The position numbers and the translations under genes were made by a program. Positions 7,506 to 15,936 of a stretch of 20,014 bases of DNA are shown here, piece after piece; position 1 is the stretch's first letter; each line of letters opens with the position of its first letter. Source of the stretch: RXIX01 sp003989075 (GTDB taxonomy: Bacteria > Pseudomonadota > Gammaproteobacteria > Competibacterales > Competibacteraceae); NCBI GenBank assembly GCA_029780415.1, contig JAKOYN010000153.1, positions 1 through 20,014 of the forward strand, in the 5' to 3' direction. The notes below the pieces were generated by a model. That model worked only from the letters and a program-made list of their open reading frames with translations. It was not told where the DNA came from and searched no databases.

Positions 7506-7583
7506 GTCACCCTGCGCGAAGTCGCAGGGTCCATGCCGCTGCATGCGCTGATACATGGATTGCGCGACTGCGCGCGGAATGAC
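7506..7583. repeat. Dispersed palindromic repeat, 30-bp arms
   Basis: The left arm 7506-7535 (starts GTCACCCTGCGCGAAGTCGC) and right arm 7554-7583 (ends CGCGCGGAATGAC) are imperfect inverted copies, about 23 of 30 positions matching by eye, around an 18-base loop. This sequence type is a common dispersed intergenic repeat in proteobacterial genomes. It sits in the 197-bp gap between two convergent genes, the IclR regulator and the symporter-kinase, and may serve as a bidirectional terminator. Confidence 0.7.
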
Positions 7584-7653
7584 ATTGACCCCGTTGCCCT
7601 TTGCAGAGTCGCTGTCACCTCTGCACGGCGCTTCCGAACGACAGTTGCGAATA

Positions 7654-10476
7654 TCAGGCTGTCTTTTCCGGCAACTCGACGATGAAGGTGGCGCCGGCAC
7701 CGGCTTCACTTTCCACCCAGATACGCCCGCCGTGGTGTTCGATGATTTTCTGGCTGATCGGCAGCCCAAGGCCGGTGCCCTTGGGCTTGCCGGCGTGGCT
7801 GTCATTGACCTGATGGAACTTCTCGAACACCAGCCGGTGCTGATCCGGGGCGATGCCGGGGCCGTTGTCGATCACTTCGATACGCCACAGCTGCTCCGCA
7901 GCCGGGCGCAGGCGAATGCTGACGACACCGGTCTGCTCGGGGCAGAACTTGACCGCATTGGACAGCAGGTTGATCACTACCTGAGTCAGGCGGTCATGAT
8001 CACCGGCAATGATCACCGGCCGCTCACCCAGATCTTCGTGCAGCACCACCGCCTTGTCGCGAAACAGTTGGCTGGTGGAGTTGATCGCATCGTGAATCAG
8101 CGTGCGCAGCTCGACATCCTCAACGCACCAGTCAATCCGCCCGGAGTCGATCTTGGCCATGTCCAGCACCTGATTGATCAGCCGGGTCAGGCGCTCGCTT
8201 TCACGGACGATGATGCTGAGAAACCTGCTGCGCTGCTCAACGTCCATGTCCGGATTGGTCAGCAGAATCTCGGAAAAGGCGCGGATCGAGGTCAGCGGCG
8301 TGCGCAGTTCGTGGGTGACAGTGGAGATGAATTCATCCTTGAGCTGATCCAGTTCGCGCAGGCGGTTGTTCGCCTCGCGCAGTTCGGCGGAGGCCGCTTC
8401 CAGTTCGCGTGATTTCTGCTCCAGGCGCCGGCTGTACTCGATCACCTGGGTGCTCTCGTCGAGAATGGTCATCACCTCCTCGATGCTGAGCACCTCGCCC
8501 ATGACGATCGAGGAGATCATCACCCGCGCTGAGGCCGCACCGATCGCGCCGGCCAGCAGGCGCTCGGTGTAGTGAATCAGCCGCGAGTCGGCCTGCAGCG
8601 GATAGCCGCCGCGTTCATGTACAACGGCGTTAGTGAGATGCCCTTCGACAAGCTCAGGGCGAACGGCGGTGCGGTGTTTTCCGTTCGTCCTGAGCCTGTC
8701 GAAGGATGAACGGCGATAGCGATCAAAGGCTTCACTGGCGCGCTGCGGACCGATAAAGCGCGCCAGCAGCTCATACAGCTCACCGGTCTCGACCACGCCG
8801 CGCCAGAGCAGCGAATCACCATCGTGGCGCTCGCGCTTGAGCACATCGACGAACTGGCTACCCTGTACCTGCTCGATGGCATCAGGCCGACCGAGCACTG
8901 AACCGAGCACCAAGCCGCCGACATTCACCAGCATGCTCCAGAACACCGCATGCATGTAGGGATCCATCCCCTGCAGGCCAAACAGCGCGTAGGGTTTGAG
9001 CAGTTCCAGCCCGAACGGGCCAGACTCGACAAAGCTGGCACTGATCCAGCCGGAGCGGGCCATAGCCGGCAACAGCAGCGTGTAGGCCCAGACCAGGAAA
9101 CCGCTGCTCAGGCCAAGCAGCGCGCCCTTGCGGCTGGCCCGCTTCCAGTACAGCCCAATCAGAATCGCCGGCGCGAACTGGGCGGCTGCGGCAAAGGAAA
9201 TCAGGCCGCTGGCCACCAGCGCATAGCTCTCGCCGATGAAGCGGAAATACAGATAGCCGAGCAGAATCATCATCGCGATGCCGATGCGACGAATGCCCAG
9301 CAGCAGGCCCGACAGGTCGGCGCGCCCGGCCAGCCAGCGCGGGTTGGCACGCAACAGCAGCGGCATGACCAGATCGTTGCAGACCATGGTCGACAGGGTC
9401 ACGGTCTCGAACAGGATCATGCTGGTCGCCGCCGACAAGCCGCCTAGAAACACCAGCAATGCCAGCGCCGGCATCTGCTCGAGCATCGGCAACGCCAGCA
9501 CGAAGGTATCGGCATCCACCTGTCCGGCAGCAAAGCTCAGCCGCCCGCCGAGGGCAATCGGCAGCACGAAGAAGTTGATCACGAACAGATAGAGCGGGAA
9601 CAGCCAGATCGCCTTGCGGATGTGCGCCTCGTTGACGTTCTCGACCACCAGCACCTGAAACTGCCGGGGCAGGAACAGGAACGCCATCATCGCCAGGAAG
9701 GTCAGCGACAGCCAGCCGCCATAGCCGCCGGGCACCACGTCAAAGCGCATCAGCGCCGCCAGTTCCGGATAGGCAGCCGCCTTGCGAAACAGATCGGCCG
9801 GATTGTCGAACATCACGAAACACACCATCAGCCCGACCAGCACGAAGGCTACCAGCTTGAACAGTGATTCAAAGGCCACTGCCGCCACCATGCCCTCGTG
9901 GCGCTCGGTGGTGTCGATGTGGCGGGTGCCAAACAGGATGGCGAACACGATCAGCAGCAGGGCGACGAAGAACGTGGTATCGGCCCAGACCGGCTGCTGC
10001 ACCGATGACGCCATCGTCACCTCGGGATAACGGCGCAGCAGGCTGAAGCTGGTGGCAATCGCCTTCAACTGGATGGAGATATACGGCAGGATGCCAAACA
10101 TCGCCACCAAGGTCACGATGCCGGCCAGCAGACCGCTCTTGCCATAGCGCGAGGCGACGAAGTCGGCGATTGAGGTGATGCGGTGCATCTTGGTAATGCG
10201 CACGATGCGCCGCAGCACAAACCAGAACAGCAGCGCAATCAGCGTCGGCCCCAGATAAATCGGCAGGAAATCGACGCCGCTGCTCGCCGCCAGGCCGACG
10301 CTGCCATAGAAGGTCCAGGCGGTGCAGTAGATCGCCAGTGACAGGGTGTAGATGTAGGGATTGGCGATGATCGAGCGGCCGATATCGGCACGCCGGTCGC
10401 CGTAGTAGGCAATAGCGAACAGCACCCCCATGTAGATCAGGGCACTGGTGACGATCACGCCATCGCTGAGCATCAT
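7654..10476 (-). CDS. Sodium:solute symporter-histidine kinase fusion (CbrA-like)
   Basis: A 940-aa inner-membrane sensor. Residues 1 to about 530 form a multi-helix SLC5/SSF transporter domain. Residues about 555-592 resemble a STAC linker, residues about 670-715 are a coiled coil, and the end is a complete kinase: H box STVTHELRTPL with His722, N box NLLSNAVKF (Asn841), G1 DNGPGIA (870-876), F box FEKF, and G2 GTGLGL (901-905). There is no PAS domain. Pseudomonas CbrA and Vibrio CrbS have this symporter-kinase layout and govern carbon and nitrogen use. The ATG at 10476 overlaps the previous gene's stop as ATGA, implying translational coupling. Residues about 589-617 are encoded by an in-frame dispersed repeat. 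No NtrC-type CbrB partner is present; the receiver at 13040-13414 is the candidate. Confidence 0.93.
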   Translation of the reverse strand: MMLSDGVIVTSALIYMGVLFAIAYYGDRRADIGRSIIANPYIYTLSLAIYCTAWTFYGSVGLAASSGVDFLPIYLGPTLIALLFWFVLRRIVRITKMHRITSIADFVASRYGKSGLLAGIVTLVAMFGILPYISIQLKAIATSFSLLRRYPEVTMASSVQQPVWADTTFFVALLLIVFAILFGTRHIDTTERHEGMVAAVAFESLFKLVAFVLVGLMVCFVMFDNPADLFRKAAAYPELAALMRFDVVPGGYGGWLSLTFLAMMAFLFLPRQFQVLVVENVNEAHIRKAIWLFPLYLFVINFFVLPIALGGRLSFAAGQVDADTFVLALPMLEQMPALALLVFLGGLSAATSMILFETVTLSTMVCNDLVMPLLLRANPRWLAGRADLSGLLLGIRRIGIAMMILLGYLYFRFIGESYALVASGLISFAAAAQFAPAILIGLYWKRASRKGALLGLSSGFLVWAYTLLLPAMARSGWISASFVESGPFGLELLKPYALFGLQGMDPYMHAVFWSMLVNVGGLVLGSVLGRPDAIEQVQGSQFVDVLKRERHDGDSLLWRGVVETGELYELLARFIGPQRASEAFDRYRRSSFDRLRTNGKHRTAVRPELVEGHLTNAVVHERGGYPLQADSRLIHYTERLLAGAIGAASARVMISSIVMGEVLSIEEVMTILDESTQVIEYSRRLEQKSRELEAASAELREANNRLRELDQLKDEFISTVTHELRTPLTSIRAFSEILLTNPDMDVEQRSRFLSIIVRESERLTRLINQVLDMAKIDSGRIDWCVEDVELRTLIHDAINSTSQLFRDKAVVLHEDLGERPVIIAGDHDRLTQVVINLLSNAVKFCPEQTGVVSIRLRPAAEQLWRIEVIDNGPGIAPDQHRLVFEKFHQVNDSHAGKPKGTGLGLPISQKIIEHHGGRIWVESEAGAGATFIVELPEKTA
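8629..8713. repeat. Palindromic dispersed repeat inserted in frame in the kinase gene
   Basis: The arms 8642-8666 (CCTTCGACAAGCTCAGGGCG...) and 8681-8705 are 25 bp each and inverted, with two mismatches and a 14-base loop. Flanks GTTAGTGAGATGC and ATGAACGG are shared with the copy at 10540-10633. On the minus strand it encodes the tell-tale peptides FDRLRTNG and VRPELVEG, between the STAC-like linker and the coiled coil of the kinase. No frameshift or stop results. Confidence 0.9.
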
Positions 10477-10874
10477 GACGACGGGCTCCGCCGCTCGCCG
10501 CTGGAGGCGCTGGACGGCGGACCGCCAGCGGCAGGAGAGGTCTCAGGGCGAACGGATATTTCCGTTCGTCCTGAGCTTGTCGAAGGATGAACGGAGTTAG
10601 TGAGATGCCCTTCGACAGGCTCAGGGCGAACGGATTCGGTGCGGCGCGGCTCGCTCAGCGGCAGCGACTGCTCCGGTTCGCGCTGCTCGGAGTGCTCGAC
10701 CACCACCGCCAGCAGCAGAATAATCACGAACCAGACCAGATACAGGTAGAAATACAGCAGCGGAATACCCAGCGGCAGCAGCAGCCGGTCAAACAGGTCC
10801 AGAAATGGATAGTTCAGGGCCAGCGCAGCGACTACAAACAGGATGACGATGTATTCCTTGGATTGTTGGCGCAT
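10473..10874 (-). CDS. Small two-helix membrane protein upstream of the symporter-kinase (CbrX-like)
   Basis: A 133-aa protein. Residues 1-62 are the conserved-looking part: two hydrophobic helices (about 8-28 and 35-60) separated by the short DRLLLPLG loop. The rest is Ser/Pro/Arg-rich, low-complexity tail, of which residues about 81-112 come from a dispersed palindromic repeat. Its stop overlaps the kinase start by 4 bp. A small ORF overlapping and translationally coupled to cbrA is known in Pseudomonas (cbrX), and this gene has the same position; homology is inferred from arrangement, not aligned. It may regulate kinase synthesis or assist the symporter domain. ATG 10874 lacks a clear ribosome-binding site. 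The ancestral protein was probably only about 75 aa. Confidence 0.8.
   Translation of the reverse strand: MRQQSKEYIVILFVVAALALNYPFLDLFDRLLLPLGIPLLYFYLYLVWFVIILLLAVVVEHSEQREPEQSLPLSEPRRTESVRPEPVEGHLTNSVHPSTSSGRTEISVRPETSPAAGGPPSSASSGERRSPSS
10540..10633. repeat. Second copy group of the palindromic dispersed repeat, in frame
   Basis: A partial arm (10542-10555), a full arm (10562-10586, CCGTTCGTCCTGAGCTTGTC...) and an inverted full arm (10609-10633) with the same spacer motif GTTAGTGAGATGC as the copy 1.9 kb away. It encodes VRPEPVEG and HPSTSSGRTE in the small membrane protein, again without breaking the frame. Confidence 0.9.
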
Positions 10875-10939
10875 GGGACAGGGGACCGACAGTCGGAAAT
10901 CGGAAGGCGGCGCGCCATGAGCTAAGCGCGCCGGGCGTC

Positions 10940-13033
10940 CTAGAAATTAGCCTGGGTCTTGCGAATTGCCACCATCCGCTCGGAGGCCTCCAGCGCCTGG
11001 CCAAGGGTGCAAATGCCCTGTGCCTCCAGCAGATCCAGCAGCTTGAGAAACACCTGCGCGGTCACCAGCGCATCGCCCAGCGCGGTATGGCGGCCATGCA
11101 CGTCCACACCAAGACGGTCGGCAATGGCATCCAGAGTATGGTCATCGGTGTAGTCGTGCAGGTAGCCCGACAGCAGCAGGGTATCGAGCACCGGGTTGCC
11201 AAAGACGACACCGAGCTTTTGTTCCTTGAGCTTCAGGAACTTCATGTCGAAGGCAGCGTTATGGGCCACCAGCACACTGCGGTCGTCACCGACAAAGTTG
11301 CGGAACTGCGGCAGCACCACAGCGATGCCGGCCTTGTCCTTGACCATGTCATCGGTGATGCCGTGGAAGCGGATCGAGGCCTTGGGAATGGGCCGGCCCG
11401 GGTTGACCAGTTGATCGAAATTCTCACCGGCCAGCACGCGGCGGTTGACGATGCGCACCCCGGCGATCTGGATGATCTCGTCACCCTTGGACGGCGACAG
11501 GCCGGTGGTTTCGGTATCGAACACCACATAGGTCAGTGCGGCCAGCGGGTAGTTGAGCAGATCGCCCCACTCATCAAGATGCTCGGCCAGGGAGAAGTCA
11601 TAGAACTCGGGCCGCTCCGGCAGGGCTTCGGCCGGCTCCTGCCACTGGCGCGCCGAGGCTGGCAGCGGCAGGCGCAGCAAGGCATGGCCAGCGCGCCGGT
11701 GTGACTGGCTCCACAGGTCACTGTTATGCCGGCGCAGCACCTCGCCGACCGTGGTCGCGCCAACCAGGTCCTGTACGTGCTCGCTGAGCCAGCCTTCCAG
11801 TTGCGAAGCCGGCAGCGGCCGCCCTTTCCAGACGATATCCAGATAGACCCGGCGGTTGCCAAGCAGACACTCGATCTCGAAGGCATCGCTAAGCTGATGG
11901 GCCTGCAACTGCAGGATCAGGTGCTCCAGCAGCAGCATGATCGAATGGTTGTCGATGTTTAGCCACAGTGGCATGCCCACCATGTTCAGGCGCAAGCCGG
12001 CGCGCCGCTCCAGATGATGGATGACACTGCCGATCAGGTCGGCAGAATAGACATCGTTCATTGGCCAGCGGCTGGCATACAGGGTGCGCAGATCACCGAC
12101 CAGTTCCTGCAGGCGCTGGCTGAGGCGGCCACTTTCCTCGACGATCACCCGCTGGAACGCCTCGCGCTGCGCCGGTTCCATGCTCGCGAAATTCATGATG
12201 TTCTCGGCGGCGGCGCGCAGATTGGCCAGCGGCTGGCGCAGATCCTCGGTGCGGGTCTTGAGCAGCGAACGATCCACCTGTTCGGTGACATCGCGGAAGG
12301 TGATAACGAAGGCCGAGGAGAGCGCCGAACTGTCCGGCAGCAGACTCATCCGGCAGTGGAACATGGTCTCGTCATCGACGGTGGCGCAGACAAATTCGGC
12401 ATCGGCCGGCTTGCCATCACCGCTGTTCTGCTGGCGGTAGCGCAGCAGTTGCAGGGTGCTTTCAATCGGTGCGCGGGTCCACAGATCATACAGCGAGCGG
12501 CCCAGGCCGAGTGCGTCGCGATTGGGCAGCAGCTTGACCACCGCCGGGTTGTACAGCAGGATGCGCGCCTCACCGTCACAGACCAGCACGCCTTCGGACA
12601 GCTCGCGCAGCACGGTTTCCAGCCGGGCGCGCTGCGCTTCGATCTCCTGGGTCCCGGTCGCGGTGGCGGAGGCCACCTCGCGGCGCGCCTTGTGCAGCGC
12701 CTCGCCCAGTTCCAGCAACATGCTTGGAAACTGGCCCAGCCAATGCTGCTTGGGCAGTTCCAGCACATAACCGGGGTTGCTGCGCGTGATGATGCGCGCG
12801 CCACGGGCCAGAGCCCCGAGTGGGATGAAGCAGTGCCAGTCGAGCAGCGCCCACACCGCCGTCGTAGCGCCGACGATGAAGAACGCCGCCAGCATCAGCC
12901 ACAGCAGCGCCTGATCGCGCAGCTCGGCATCGGGCACCGCGTCATGAATCCACCAGCCAATGCCGATCAGCGCGATGAGCGTCGACAGGGCCGGCACCAG
13001 CCACAACAGCCAGATCTTGCGCCGATAGTCCAT
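10940..13033 (-). CDS. Membrane PAS / degenerate histidine-kinase protein fused to a DEDDh 3'-5' exonuclease
   Basis: A 697-aa fusion. Two membrane helices (about 7-29 and 42-65) are followed by a HAMP-like stretch (about 68-120), a PAS domain (about 137-250), a HisKA/HATPase-like region (about 255-455) and a DnaQ-type exonuclease (about 498-670). The exonuclease is complete: Asp506 and Glu508 in FDTETTG, Asp596 in HNAAFD, His649 and Asp654 in RHTALGD. The kinase is not: the H box reads RTEDLRQPLANL with Glu263 in place of His, and no recognisable N, G1 or G2 box follows. So it probably keeps dimerisation and sensing but not phosphorylation, while the nuclease faces the cytoplasm. The gene starts 6 bp after the receiver gene, indicating one transcript. 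Substrate (DNA or RNA) is unknown. Confidence 0.9.
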   Translation of the reverse strand: MDYRRKIWLLWLVPALSTLIALIGIGWWIHDAVPDAELRDQALLWLMLAAFFIVGATTAVWALLDWHCFIPLGALARGARIITRSNPGYVLELPKQHWLGQFPSMLLELGEALHKARREVASATATGTQEIEAQRARLETVLRELSEGVLVCDGEARILLYNPAVVKLLPNRDALGLGRSLYDLWTRAPIESTLQLLRYRQQNSGDGKPADAEFVCATVDDETMFHCRMSLLPDSSALSSAFVITFRDVTEQVDRSLLKTRTEDLRQPLANLRAAAENIMNFASMEPAQREAFQRVIVEESGRLSQRLQELVGDLRTLYASRWPMNDVYSADLIGSVIHHLERRAGLRLNMVGMPLWLNIDNHSIMLLLEHLILQLQAHQLSDAFEIECLLGNRRVYLDIVWKGRPLPASQLEGWLSEHVQDLVGATTVGEVLRRHNSDLWSQSHRRAGHALLRLPLPASARQWQEPAEALPERPEFYDFSLAEHLDEWGDLLNYPLAALTYVVFDTETTGLSPSKGDEIIQIAGVRIVNRRVLAGENFDQLVNPGRPIPKASIRFHGITDDMVKDKAGIAVVLPQFRNFVGDDRSVLVAHNAAFDMKFLKLKEQKLGVVFGNPVLDTLLLSGYLHDYTDDHTLDAIADRLGVDVHGRHTALGDALVTAQVFLKLLDLLEAQGICTLGQALEASERMVAIRKTQANF

Positions 13034-13039
13034 CGCGGC

Positions 13040-13414
13040 TCAGTCCGTGCTGGTCAGCAGTTCCCGTACCCGTTCCACCACTTCCTGGGTCGAAAACGGC
13101 TTGGTGATGTAGTCATCCGCACCCAGGGCCAGGCCTTTCTCACGCTCGACCTCGCGCCCCTTGGCGGTCAGCATGATGATGCGCACCGTCCGCCAGTCGG
13201 GATTGGCGCGGATCGCCTGACAGACTTCGTAGCCGTTCTTGCGCGGCATCATCACATCAAGCAGCACCAGGTCGGGAAGCTCGGCGGCGACTGCAGCCAG
13301 GGCCGCTTCGCCATCAGCGGCGGTCCGCACCTGAAAGCCCGCCTGCTTCATCAGAAATTCCAAGGACAATACGATGTTGGGCTCGTCGTCCACCACCAGG
13401 ATCTTATTGGCCAT
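13040..13414 (-). CDS. Stand-alone response regulator receiver (CheY-like)
   Basis: A 124-aa single REC domain without an output domain. The acidic pair Asp-Asp in VVDDEP, the phospho-acceptor Asp in LVLLDVMMPRKNGYE, the Thr in IIMLTAKG and the Lys in YITKPF are all present, so phosphorylation should be possible. ATG 13414 (MANKILVVDDEP) has an excellent GGGGGAG site 5 bases upstream; the GTG start 18 bases earlier is rejected. It lies directly before the pseudokinase-exonuclease gene (6-bp gap) and in the same run as the CbrA-like kinase. It is the only receiver in the window and thus the best candidate phosphate acceptor for His722 of that kinase. Confidence 0.94.
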   Translation of the reverse strand: MANKILVVDDEPNIVLSLEFLMKQAGFQVRTAADGEAALAAVAAELPDLVLLDVMMPRKNGYEVCQAIRANPDWRTVRIIMLTAKGREVEREKGLALGADDYITKPFSTQEVVERVRELLTSTD

Positions 13415-13465
13415 ATCCGCTCCCCCGGTCACCGGGTCTGGTTCATCAGTCGCACAGACCGGTTA

Positions 13466-13792
13466 TTATGATGGTTTTTCTGCGCCGTTGCGCGTTGCAG
13501 CAGGGTCGCGGGCATCCTGCGGGTTATCCGCCTTGCGCTCGACACTGTCGCGACCAGATGCAGCACTGCCCTTGGCAACCGCTTCCCAGAACTTCTGCAC
13601 CATGTCCATGGAAGTAAACGGCGCCGGCAACAGCGGCTTGAGCAGGTTCAGGGCATCGAAATTTACCGCCCCGCGCTGCATGTTGTCGCGCACTACCTGC
13701 AGCAGATCATCGTGAAGCGGCTGCACATTCGGCAGGCCCAGAAATTCACGCATTTCCTGCGCCGTGGCCTCGACGCTGACATTGACTTTCAT
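13466..13792 (-). CDS. DUF6489-like small protein
   Basis: A 108-aa cytosolic protein of unknown function. The N-terminal part (residues 1-75: MKVNVSVEATAQEMREFLGL and a helical stretch) resembles the DUF6489 family as I remember it; the C-terminal tail after about residue 78 is polar, disordered and Arg/Asp/Ala-rich. ATG 13792 has GAGG about 8 bases upstream. It precedes the receiver gene by 51 bp on the same strand, so it is likely the first gene of the five-gene signalling cluster. Its stretch LPAPFTSMDMVQKFWEAVA is vaguely phasin- or polymer-granule-like, but no function should be assigned. Confidence 0.72.
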   Translation of the reverse strand: MKVNVSVEATAQEMREFLGLPNVQPLHDDLLQVVRDNMQRGAVNFDALNLLKPLLPAPFTSMDMVQKFWEAVAKGSAASGRDSVERKADNPQDARDPAATRNGAEKPS

Positions 13793-13999
13793 GATGCATC
13801 CTCATGCTCGTGCTTCGGGACCGCGAACCTCGCCGCTTGGAGGCCGGGCCGTGAAATCGGACCGCGCTCTGGACCCTGATCGGTTCCGTTGTGTTTCGTT
13901 ATGGTACTGGAAGCAGACGCCACGCCGCGCTACGGTCATCGTCCAGCCTTGCAAAGCTAATGGAAATCGGCACCTTCGGCAATCATCGGCACGCGCTCC

Positions 14000-15898
14000 T
14001 TAAATCGCTTCGCCGGCGGGTGGACGATGCCGGGCGCGCTTGAGGTGAATCAGCAGCAGCGAAACCGCCGCCGGCGTCACCCCGGGCACGCGGCCAGCCT
14101 GACCGAGCGTAGCCGGGCGATGGCGCTGCAGTTTCTCGCACACCTCGCGCGACAGGCCGCGCACCTGCGCATAGTCGAGATCCGCTGGCAGGCTCAGCGC
14201 TTCATGGCGGCGCTGGCGGGCGATTTCCTCGTGCTGGCGCTCGATATAACCGGCGTACTTGGCCTGAATTTCCACCTGCTCGGCAACCTGCGCATCAGCC
14301 ACGCCGGGCCCGACACCCGGCAATTGCATCAGCTCGGCATAGCCCACATCAGGCCGGCGCAGTAGATCAATCGCCCGGCTCTCGCGCGCCAGCGGCCCCT
14401 GCAGAATGCGCCCGGCGTCGGCCTCGCTGAGCTGCGCTGGGCGAATCCACACGCTGCGCAGACGCTGGTTTTCCTGCTCGATGGCCTCGCGCTTGGCTGC
14501 AAATGCCTGCCAGCGCACATCATCCACTACGCCCAGCCGGCGGCCGATTTCGGTCAGGCGCAGATCGGCATTGTCCTCACGCAGCAGCAGGCGATGCTCG
14601 GCGCGACTCGTGAACATCCGGTACGGCTCGCTAGCGCCACGGGTGATCAGATCATCGACCAACACACCCAGATAGGCTTCGTCACGCTGTGGCCACCAGG
14701 GCGCTTCGCCACGCACCAGCAGGCCGGCATTGATCCCGGCCAGCAGGCCCTGCGCCGCTGCTTCCTCATAACCGGTCGTGCCGTTGATCTGGCCGGCGCA
14801 GAACAGCCCTGGCAAGGCGCGGCTCTGCAAGGCCGGATCGAGATCGCGCGGATCGAAAAAATCGTACTCGATGGCATAGCCGGGGCGGGTGATATGCGCC
14901 CGTTCCAGGCCGCGCATTGAGCGCACCAGCGCCAGTTGCACATCAAACGGCAGACTGGTGGAAATGCCATTGGGATAGAACTCGTGGGTGTGCAGGCCCT
15001 CGGGTTCGAGAAAAATCTGGTGGGAATCCTTGTCGGCGAAGCGGTGGATCTTGTCCTCGATCGACGGGCAGTAGCGCGGACCCACACCTTCGATCACTCC
15101 GGTGTACATCGGCGAGCGATCCAGCCCGCCGCGGATGATCTCGTGAGTGTGTGCATTGGTGTGGGTGATCCAGCAGGGTACCTGCGGTGGATGCTGGTCC
15201 GGCGCGCCAAGATAGGAAAACACCGGACGCGGCTCATCACCGGGCTGCTCGGTCAACTGGGAAAAGTCGATGCTGCGCCCATCCAGACGCGGCGGTGTGC
15301 CGGTTTTCAGCCGGCCCACGCGCAGCGGCAGTTCGCGCAACCGCGCCGCCAGGGCATTGGCCGGGGGATCGCCGGCGCGGCCACCCTCGTAATTCGTCAG
15401 ACCGACATGAATCCGTCCGGCCAGGAACGTGCCGGCGGTGAGCACAACCGCACCGGCACTGAACCGGATGCCGGTCTGGGTGATGATGCCGGCGACGCGC
15501 GCGCCGTCGAGGATCAGATCTGCGGCGGCCTGCTGAAAGACCTGTAGGTGCGGCTGATTCTCGATGAAGGCGCGCACTGTGGCCCGGTACAGCGCACGAT
15601 CCGCCTGACAGCGGGTAGCGCGCACCGCCGGTCCCTTGCGGCTGTTGAGAATGCGGAACTGGATGCCGGCGCGGTCGGCAGCCTGCGCCATGATGCCGCC
15701 AAGCGCGTCAACTTCCTTGACCAGATGGCCCTTGCCAATGCCACCGATGGCCGGGTTGCAGCTCATCGCGCCCACGGTTTCGATGGTATGCGTCAGCAGC
15801 AGAGTACGCAGGCCCATGCGCGCCGCCGCCAGACAGGCTTCGGTGCCGGCATGGCCGCCGCCAATCACGATGACATCAAAGGATTCGGGATAGTGCAT
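14000..15898 (-). CDS. mnmG: tRNA uridine-5-carboxymethylaminomethyl modification enzyme
   Basis: A 632-aa FAD protein (GidA), full family length. With MnmE it installs the (carboxymethyl)aminomethyl group at wobble U34 of several tRNAs. The FAD-binding GGGHAG lies at residues 13-18, followed by the family signatures MSCNPAIGGIGKGHL, GPAVRATRCQADR and RLKTGTPPRLDG, then the insertion region and the C-terminal helical domain with LPGVGPGVADAQVAEQVEIQ, which binds MnmE and tRNA. Start ATG 15898 aligns with the family N-terminus, although no strong ribosome-binding site is seen. It begins 38 bp after the ThiY-like gene, so read-through from the importer genes is likely. The frequent followers rsmG, parA and parB are absent. 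Confidence 0.98.
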   Translation of the reverse strand: MHYPESFDVIVIGGGHAGTEACLAAARMGLRTLLLTHTIETVGAMSCNPAIGGIGKGHLVKEVDALGGIMAQAADRAGIQFRILNSRKGPAVRATRCQADRALYRATVRAFIENQPHLQVFQQAAADLILDGARVAGIITQTGIRFSAGAVVLTAGTFLAGRIHVGLTNYEGGRAGDPPANALAARLRELPLRVGRLKTGTPPRLDGRSIDFSQLTEQPGDEPRPVFSYLGAPDQHPPQVPCWITHTNAHTHEIIRGGLDRSPMYTGVIEGVGPRYCPSIEDKIHRFADKDSHQIFLEPEGLHTHEFYPNGISTSLPFDVQLALVRSMRGLERAHITRPGYAIEYDFFDPRDLDPALQSRALPGLFCAGQINGTTGYEEAAAQGLLAGINAGLLVRGEAPWWPQRDEAYLGVLVDDLITRGASEPYRMFTSRAEHRLLLREDNADLRLTEIGRRLGVVDDVRWQAFAAKREAIEQENQRLRSVWIRPAQLSEADAGRILQGPLARESRAIDLLRRPDVGYAELMQLPGVGPGVADAQVAEQVEIQAKYAGYIERQHEEIARQRRHEALSLPADLDYAQVRGLSREVCEKLQRHRPATLGQAGRVPGVTPAAVSLLLIHLKRARHRPPAGEAI

Positions 15899-15936
15899 GG
15901 TCGGGACACCACGGGCAACAGGTCACGGGCGGCGCA

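Noticed and set aside
8629..10633. Frameshift or pseudogene in the symporter-kinase and small membrane gene because of repeats
   Set aside because: Both reading frames pass through the repeats without a stop, and the kinase motifs downstream are intact.
12014..13471. 485-codon open frame on the + strand
   Set aside because: It is antisense to the exonuclease-fusion and receiver genes, which have intact domain motifs. It is rich in Gln, His and Arg as expected of a GC-rich shadow frame and resembles no family.
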